Both the position numbers and the translations under genes were made by a program. Positions 59,390-64,000 of a DNA stretch of 64,000 nt are shown here, in pieces. The notes under the pieces were generated by a model. It was not told where the DNA came from, ran no database searches, and worked only from the letters and a program-made list of their open reading frames with translations. This DNA is from Saccopteryx bilineata (lineage: Eukaryota > Chordata > Mammalia > Chiroptera > Emballonuridae): the NCBI RefSeq assembly GCF_036850765.1, contig NC_089491.1, positions 188,521,520-188,585,519 of the forward strand, read 5' to 3'. Each line of letters begins with the position of its first letter. The stretch's first letter is position 1.

Positions 59390-59620
59390 GCTCATCACAC
59401 TTGCATTAAAACCCAAACTTCTTACCAAGGCACCTAAGCCCCTGTGTGATCTGGACGTCATCCAGTCCCTACGTCACTCCTGTTATTCACCTCCCACTTA
59501 CTCCAGCCATGCCTACTCCATTCTTTTGTACTCTGACCAAGCTAAGCTCACTCTGACCTCAGGGCCTTTGTGTGTGCTCTTTCTTCTGCCTGGAACATAT
59601 TTCTTGTGCAAACAGCTAGA
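59390..59620 (+). mobile_element. L2 LINE 3' region relic
   Basis: ACCAAGGCACCTAAGCCCCT, GTGTGATCTGGACGTCATCC, CTGACCTCAGGGCCTTTGTG and TTCTTCTGCCTGGAACATAT. Word order as in the L2 consensus. Confidence 0.88.
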
Positions 59621-59941
59621 CAGGAAGTCCAGCACTTTTCTGTCCTTTCTCTGAGGGAACTCAGGACAAGGGGAGGAGCCATGAAGAAAGGCCTGGTGGT
59701 CATTTTGGGTCTAGCAGTGGTTGTACCTGTGTACTGGGCATGAGGAGCTGAGAAAACCCCTATGGTGGTGGCTGAGTGGGCATCAAGGGAGATGGCACAT
59801 TATTGGGAGATATTTAAGAATTGGGAGAGAGAGAAGGGGGCTCCAAAAAAGTTGTAAGATATGAGAGTCTAGGAGAAAATGGGGAGTGAGAATTTTAGAA
59901 TGCTTAGGGATTGGATCACTTGCTTTATAAAAAGCAGGTAT

Positions 59942-60158
59942 AGCCTGACCTGTGGTGGCGCAGTGGATAAAGCGTCGACCTGGAAATGCTGAGGTTACCG
60001 GTTCGAAACCCTGGGCTTGCCTGGTCAAGGCACATATGGGAGTTGATGCTTCCAGCTCCTCCCCCACTTCTCTCTCTCTCTCTCTGTCTCTCCCTCCCTC
60101 TCCTCTCTAAAATGAATAAATAAATAAATAAAATTAAAAAAAAAATACAAAAAAAAAA
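59942..60158 (+). mobile_element. tRNA SINE, 'GGCGCAGTGGATA' family, full length
   Basis: Head GCCTGACCTGTGGTGGCGCA then GTGGATAAAGCGTCGACCTG, B box CCGGTTCGAAACCC, CT-rich linker, and an (AAAT)n/poly(A) tail. The 14-bp duplication AAAAGCAGGTATAG brackets it (about 59930-59943 and 60159-60172). It lacks the extra body of the 63822 copy, so this is a shorter subfamily. Confidence 0.93.
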
Positions 60159-60172
60159 AAAAGCAGGTATAG

Positions 60173-61548
60173 ACTGGACTCCTTAACATCCTCTTGGTAG
60201 TAGAAATGACCTTTTTAAAATGACTGTGCTGAAACTCTCCAGGGCCCAGGGCTGCTAAGGGAAAGACCCAGTCTCTCTGCATCATCTTAGACCAGAACAG
60301 GTGCAAACAGTTCCATAAAATTTTATGATAACAGGAAAAACAAGAAGTATAACAGTAATAAAGGTGTAATGGTAATAAAAGAAGGGCATTGAACACAGAA
60401 GAAAATAGGTTCTATGTTTCCTGGAGACCAAGACTCCCACAGCTGGGGCCAAGTGTGTGCTGGTGAGGAGAGAAGGGGGTGAGGGAAGATGGGGTTTTGA
60501 CTGTCACTCATCTTCTCCTAAGTTCTCCTGGTCAAGCTGTCGGCATGAGGTTCGTGCAGGAAGGGCCCGGAGCTGGGTTCAGAGCATGCTTCACTCCACG
60601 AGGAGCCCTGGGGCCTGAGGCTGTGTGCTGAGCACAGGCTGTTGTTTTAACTTGTTTCTCTCCAGACAAATAAAGAGGACAGCTGTAAGGCTGCTGTGTC
60701 TCAGAGTCTTTTGACACTCAGTCTTACAGAATGATTATTATAAAGGTATCTGCTTATCATTCAGCCCTGTCCCCTACTGTTGTGTGGTGAAAAACAGCCC
60801 AGACAGCCCTGACTCTGGCCCATGAGCCCACCCCACTGCACCAAGCACAGATTCCCCAGGTGAGCCTGTGACCTGTCCCCTCCTCCACGGTTCTGTGACC
60901 TGTCCCCTCCCGCAGCTGCAGGCATCCTCTTTGGCTGTCATTTAATGGACCTTGTGATAATAATAAGATAATAGTGCTTGAGGACAAAAGAACTATCTGT
61001 GAGGGAAACATGAAGAAAAATGGAAGGATTTCTACAGGAAGAAAAAAATGAGTGAGTGGGCAGTACTGCCAGAGCAGGTCCTGGAATCTTGGGGACTCTA
61101 GTGATACTGCTCAAGGAGGGGAGCTCTGCTGCCAGGGATAAGCCCACAGGTGGGCAAAGCAATGGCCCACTGGCACGGCTAGGCACCCGGGAGCCAGTCA
61201 GAGGAGTCGTCGTCACCCTCTAGAGCTTCCCAATGTCTGGAGTAAGAACTTTCCATTGTCCCAGGGCCCATGCCAGGCCATCCCCCCAACAGCACCGAGA
61301 ACAGTTTTCACATCTTCAGGGTACTGTACGAGTAATAGCCATCAACACCACAATGCTTTGCCGGTTCCCAGTGATTACTCTGAGGGTTGAACTGAATTTG
61401 GAAGAAGCATCAGCCTCCCCACAAACCAGCCAGCACCAGAGGAGCAGACAGCCTCCCTGGGATCCATGCAAGGGGCCTGTTCTAAAGGGCCTCACTTTGC
61501 TGGAATCTTCACTTTTGCAAGATGAAGCCCAACTAAGTTTATGTTTAG
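60173..61548. other. Unassigned unique DNA
   Basis: GC-richer unique sequence. Open frames are short and unrecognised. No splice-site pair is supported. Confidence 0.4.
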
Positions 61549-61557
61549 TGATTTTCT

Positions 61558-61944
61558 TTTCTTTCTTTCTTTATTTTTTTTTTTTTTGTATTTTTCTGAA
61601 GTTGGAAACGGGGAGGCAGTCAGACTCCTGCATGCGCCTGACCAGGATCCACCCACACACCCACCAGGGGGGCGATGCTCTGCCCATCTGGAACGTCACT
61701 CTGTTGCAACCAGAGCCATTCTAGTGCCTGAGGCAGAGGCCATGGAGCCAGCCTCAGTGCCCGGGCCAACTTTGCTCCAATGGAGCCTTGGCTGGGGGAG
61801 GGGAAGAGAGATACAGAGAGGAAGGAGAGAGGGAGGCGTGGAGAAGCAGATGGGTGCTTCTCCTGTGTACCCTGGCCTGGAATCGAACCCGGGACTTCTG
61901 CACGCCAGGCCGACACTCTACCACTGACCCAACTGGCCAGGGCT
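61558..61944 (-). mobile_element. Long tRNA-derived bat SINE (antisense)
   Basis: Third copy of the family at 6274-6669. The tail is the CTTT/T-run at 61558-61588; the GC-rich body and tRNA head (GGGTTCGATTCCAGGCC on the minus strand) follow. Duplication GTGATTTTC at 61549-61557 and 61945-61953. Confidence 0.92.
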
Positions 61945-62073
61945 GTGATTTTCATTTTATGTTTTTTCAAATGTTGTATATAAAGTAAAACTGTTAACAT
62001 TTGTTATCTCATACTATTTCAAAAGTGCATAATTCAATTTTATATCAGATGTAAAACTCACTGACAAATGTGA

Positions 62074-62226
62074 GGTGAAGGTGAAGGTGAATGTTGATGG
62101 TAAAGGTGATGGTGGTGATGAAGGTGAAGGTGAAGGTGAAATTGATGGTGAAGATGACAGTGACTGTGATAGTGACAGTGATGTTGATGGTGAAGGTGAT
62201 GGTGAAGGTGACGGTGAAGGTGAAAT
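62074..62226 (+). repeat. GGTGAA/GGTGAT minisatellite
   Basis: About 25 imperfect hexamers of the form GRTGRW (GAAGGTGAAGGTGAA, GATGGTGAAGGTGATGG and so on). One frame reads as a Gly/Asp/Glu-rich peptide and the opposite strand as a Thr/Phe/Ile repeat. Neither has coding context. Confidence 0.9.
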
Positions 62227-62689
62227 GGTGCTGGAGAGAAACAGCCAACCAGTGATAGGACATCAAGGCTTTACATACATCTGTCTGCTGATGACCAACA
62301 CTTCCAGCTGGGTCCTGTCTCCTTAGCTCTCCTGTCCTAGACCCAGAGCTTTCTCCCATAGGAGGAGTAAAGGCATTTCAACCTGACCATGCCCTAAATT
62401 AGCCCCCACCATTCCCTTTACACCAACTTCTCCCACTTTTAAAATGGCACCTCCATCCTCCTACTTGCTTGGGGCCAGAGTCCTGCAGGCACCGTCCCTG
62501 TCTCTTCCTCTCCCAGCCCGTGTCCAGTCAGCCAGGACCCCGTGTGCCTGACCTTCCCACTGCTCGTATCCCGGCCCAGTCACGGCAGCACTGTTGTCCT
62601 TGCTTCAGCCTTTGTCCCCTCAGAGACAGCTCTCAAAATAGCACTCAGAGAGATCCTGTTTAACAAAAGTCGATCATGCTGCCCAGGGC
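62227..62689. other. Unassigned, CT-rich
   Basis: Possibly the 5' part of the following L2. No secure match. Confidence 0.35.
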
Positions 62690-63240
62690 CAAACCCTCCC
62701 ATGATTTTCTCACTCAGAGTGAGAGTAAAATCCTTGCAACTGCTCTCAGGCCTTAGGCAACACCCCCCCCCCCACCGTGCCAATAACCTCCTTATCACAC
62801 CCTCACCATTCTCCTACCCATTCCCTCTGCCCCATCTCCTGGCCTTCTTGCCACCTCACGGCCTTTGCATGGCTGCTTCCCCTGCCTGGGTGCTCCACCA
62901 GGACACCCACACGGTTCCCCCTTTCACCTCCTTTGCAGTCGTCTTCTCAGGAAGGCCTTTTCTGAGCACCTTAGCTAAAATTGCCATCCTCCTCCTCCAC
63001 ATCCCACCTCTCCTATCCCCCTTCTCCAATGTTTCATTGTCTTCAATTCTAGCTATTTCTTCCAATAAACCATGTAATTTGTGTACTTACTAAAAAATGT
63101 CTTCTCCCCACCCATTCTACAATAAAAGCTCCCCAGCCTCAATAATTTTTGTTTGCTGTCACTGCTTTATCCCCTCTCCCCACCTAGAACAGTGCTGACA
63201 TGTCAAAGTCCCTCAGGAATAATTGCTAAATGAGTGAACA
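62690..63240 (+). mobile_element. L2 LINE 3' end
   Basis: CCTCACGGCCTTTGCATGGC, TTCCCCTGCCTGGGTGCTCC, AGGAAGGCCTTTTCTGAGCA, and near the terminus CCACCTAGAACAGTGCTGAC with a degenerate 'AATTGCTAAATGAGTGAAC'. Good L2 word order to the 3' end. Confidence 0.9.
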
Positions 63241-63399
63241 CATAATGAACTTGCAGCAGCTCTGATAACAACAGGTAGGTCCACCACAATATACATATAT
63301 CATGGGAATCATCAAAAAGTAATTTGAACTTTCATAGAAATGATTTTAAAAAAAATTAATCATTAAGACTATCAATAATTACCTCAGTAAATGATAGTT
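63241..63399. other. AT-rich DNA, nothing recognised
   Basis: Short AT-rich stretch between the L2 end and an old L1. Confidence 0.4.
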
Positions 63400-63821
63400 C
63401 ACAAATATAATGGCAAAGAGAAGAAAAAATTTCCCTTCCACTAATAATAAAAGAAATGCAATAATAATAATAATAATGGGGTGGCACTAAAGCTAATATT
63501 TAATACTGGCAAGGGTATGTCAAGGAGAAGCACACTCAAGAAGCACTACTATAAAAATAATTGTTACAACTTTTCTAAAATAGCCTGTAAAAAGTTTAGA
63601 TATGCTTTATCTTCTAATTTCACTTGAAATAATCTTAAGAAAACAGCATGAAAGAAAACAAACACAGCAGAAGAAACCAACAACAAAACAGACAGTCACC
63701 AAATGGGAGTTCCTATTCACAAACAACAGATCCAATAATGGGCAAATGTCCAAAATAGATATATAAAGAACTCACAAAGTTCAACAACAAACAAGCAAAC
63801 AATTCAATTAAAAACAGGGAG
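63400..63821 (+). mobile_element. Old L1 ORF2 relic, interrupted by the SINE at the edge
   Basis: ACAACAGATCCAATAATGGG, ATAGATATATAAAGAACTCA and CAAAGTTCAACAACAAACAA are L1 ORF2 C-terminal text. Contains an (AAT)n at about 63459-63478. Confidence 0.65.
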
Positions 63822-64000
63822 CCTGACCGGGTGGTGATGCAGTGGATAGAGCGTTGGACTGGGACGCAGAAGACCCTGGTTCGAAACCCTGAGGTCGCCA
63901 GCTTGTGCACAGGCTCATCTGGTTTGAGCAAGCCTCACCAGCTTGAGCCCAAGGTCGCTGGCTTCAGCGAGGGGTCACTCGGTCTGCTGTAGCCCCACGG
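63822..64000 (+). mobile_element. tRNA SINE (long-body form), cut by window edge
   Basis: GCCTGACCGGGTGGTGATGC then AGTGGATAGAGCGTTGGACT, B box CTGGTTCGAAACCC, and a body with repeated 'CAGCTTG.GC..AGG' units. Same family as 38104-38452 on the other strand. The 3' end is outside the window. Confidence 0.9.

Noticed and set aside
58898..59654. Two plus-strand frames of 119 and 125 codons
   Set aside because: The second overlaps an L2 relic, and the first is CT-rich with Pro/Ser/Leu. Neither shows domain features.
62045..62359. 104-codon minus-strand frame rich in Thr/Phe/Ile, and the acidic plus-strand frame
   Set aside because: Both are translations of a hexamer minisatellite, with no splice sites, promoter or family similarity.

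Overview
The window is mammalian nuclear DNA and almost certainly comes from a bat. It has no compact genes, and about two thirds of it is recognisable interspersed repeats. Three families of tRNA-derived SINE are present: a long form with a body ending in a GC-rich domain, a short 'GGCGCAGTGGATA' form, and a classical Ves-like form. Alongside them are young L1 elements, a recent-looking hAT DNA transposon, and old L2, MIR and L1M relics. This mix fits Chiroptera. I cannot fix the family; a rhinolophoid or emballonurid bat is a guess.

The only host coding sequence I can support is one exon on the minus strand at about 3626-3823. It matches the serine-rich middle region of MTUS2 (TIP150), a microtubule plus-end protein. 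It has a consensus GTAAGT donor and a tandem TAGCAG acceptor. Because the gene runs right to left, everything from 3.85 kb to 64 kb is probably a single upstream MTUS2 intron of at least 60 kb, and 1-3.6 kb is the start of the next intron.

Layout. 1-7.2 kb: an L1 3' fragment, SINEs, unique DNA and the MTUS2 exon. 7.25-27.3 kb: a 20-kb pile of L1 elements. L1-a (minus strand) carries a 311-bp hAT insertion. L1-b (minus) is split by L1-c, a 3.8-kb minus-strand L1 that keeps its 5'UTR, ORF1 and 3'UTR but has lost nearly all of ORF2. L1-d (plus) is a full-length 8-kb copy with tandem promoter repeats, head to head with the others. 28-30 kb: older L1 relics. 30.9-31.2 kb: a solo retroviral LTR with 5-bp target duplications. 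31.7-33.6 kb: a SINE next to a broken, transposon-like gene of a family I associate with Hydra, arthropods and fish. 35-43 kb: L1, HAL1-like and L2 relics, plus an L1 (L1-f) with its 5' end but no 3' end. 43-47 kb: mostly unassigned DNA with a hAT relic and a Ves SINE. 47.4-55.5 kb: full-length L1-g, inserted into an old L1 and itself interrupted by an internal L1 segment that lacks both ends yet has a perfect target duplication. 55.5-64 kb: old L1, MIR and L2, two SINE insertions with clear target duplications, an acidic-coding minisatellite, and a SINE running off the right edge.

No retrotransposon open reading frame is intact. What the sequence offers is a readable order of insertions: old L1M, then L1-g, then the internal L1 segment; L1-b, then L1-c; L1-a, then hAT. 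Two non-standard L1 products stand out: the ORF2-less L1-c and the internally primed segment in L1-g.
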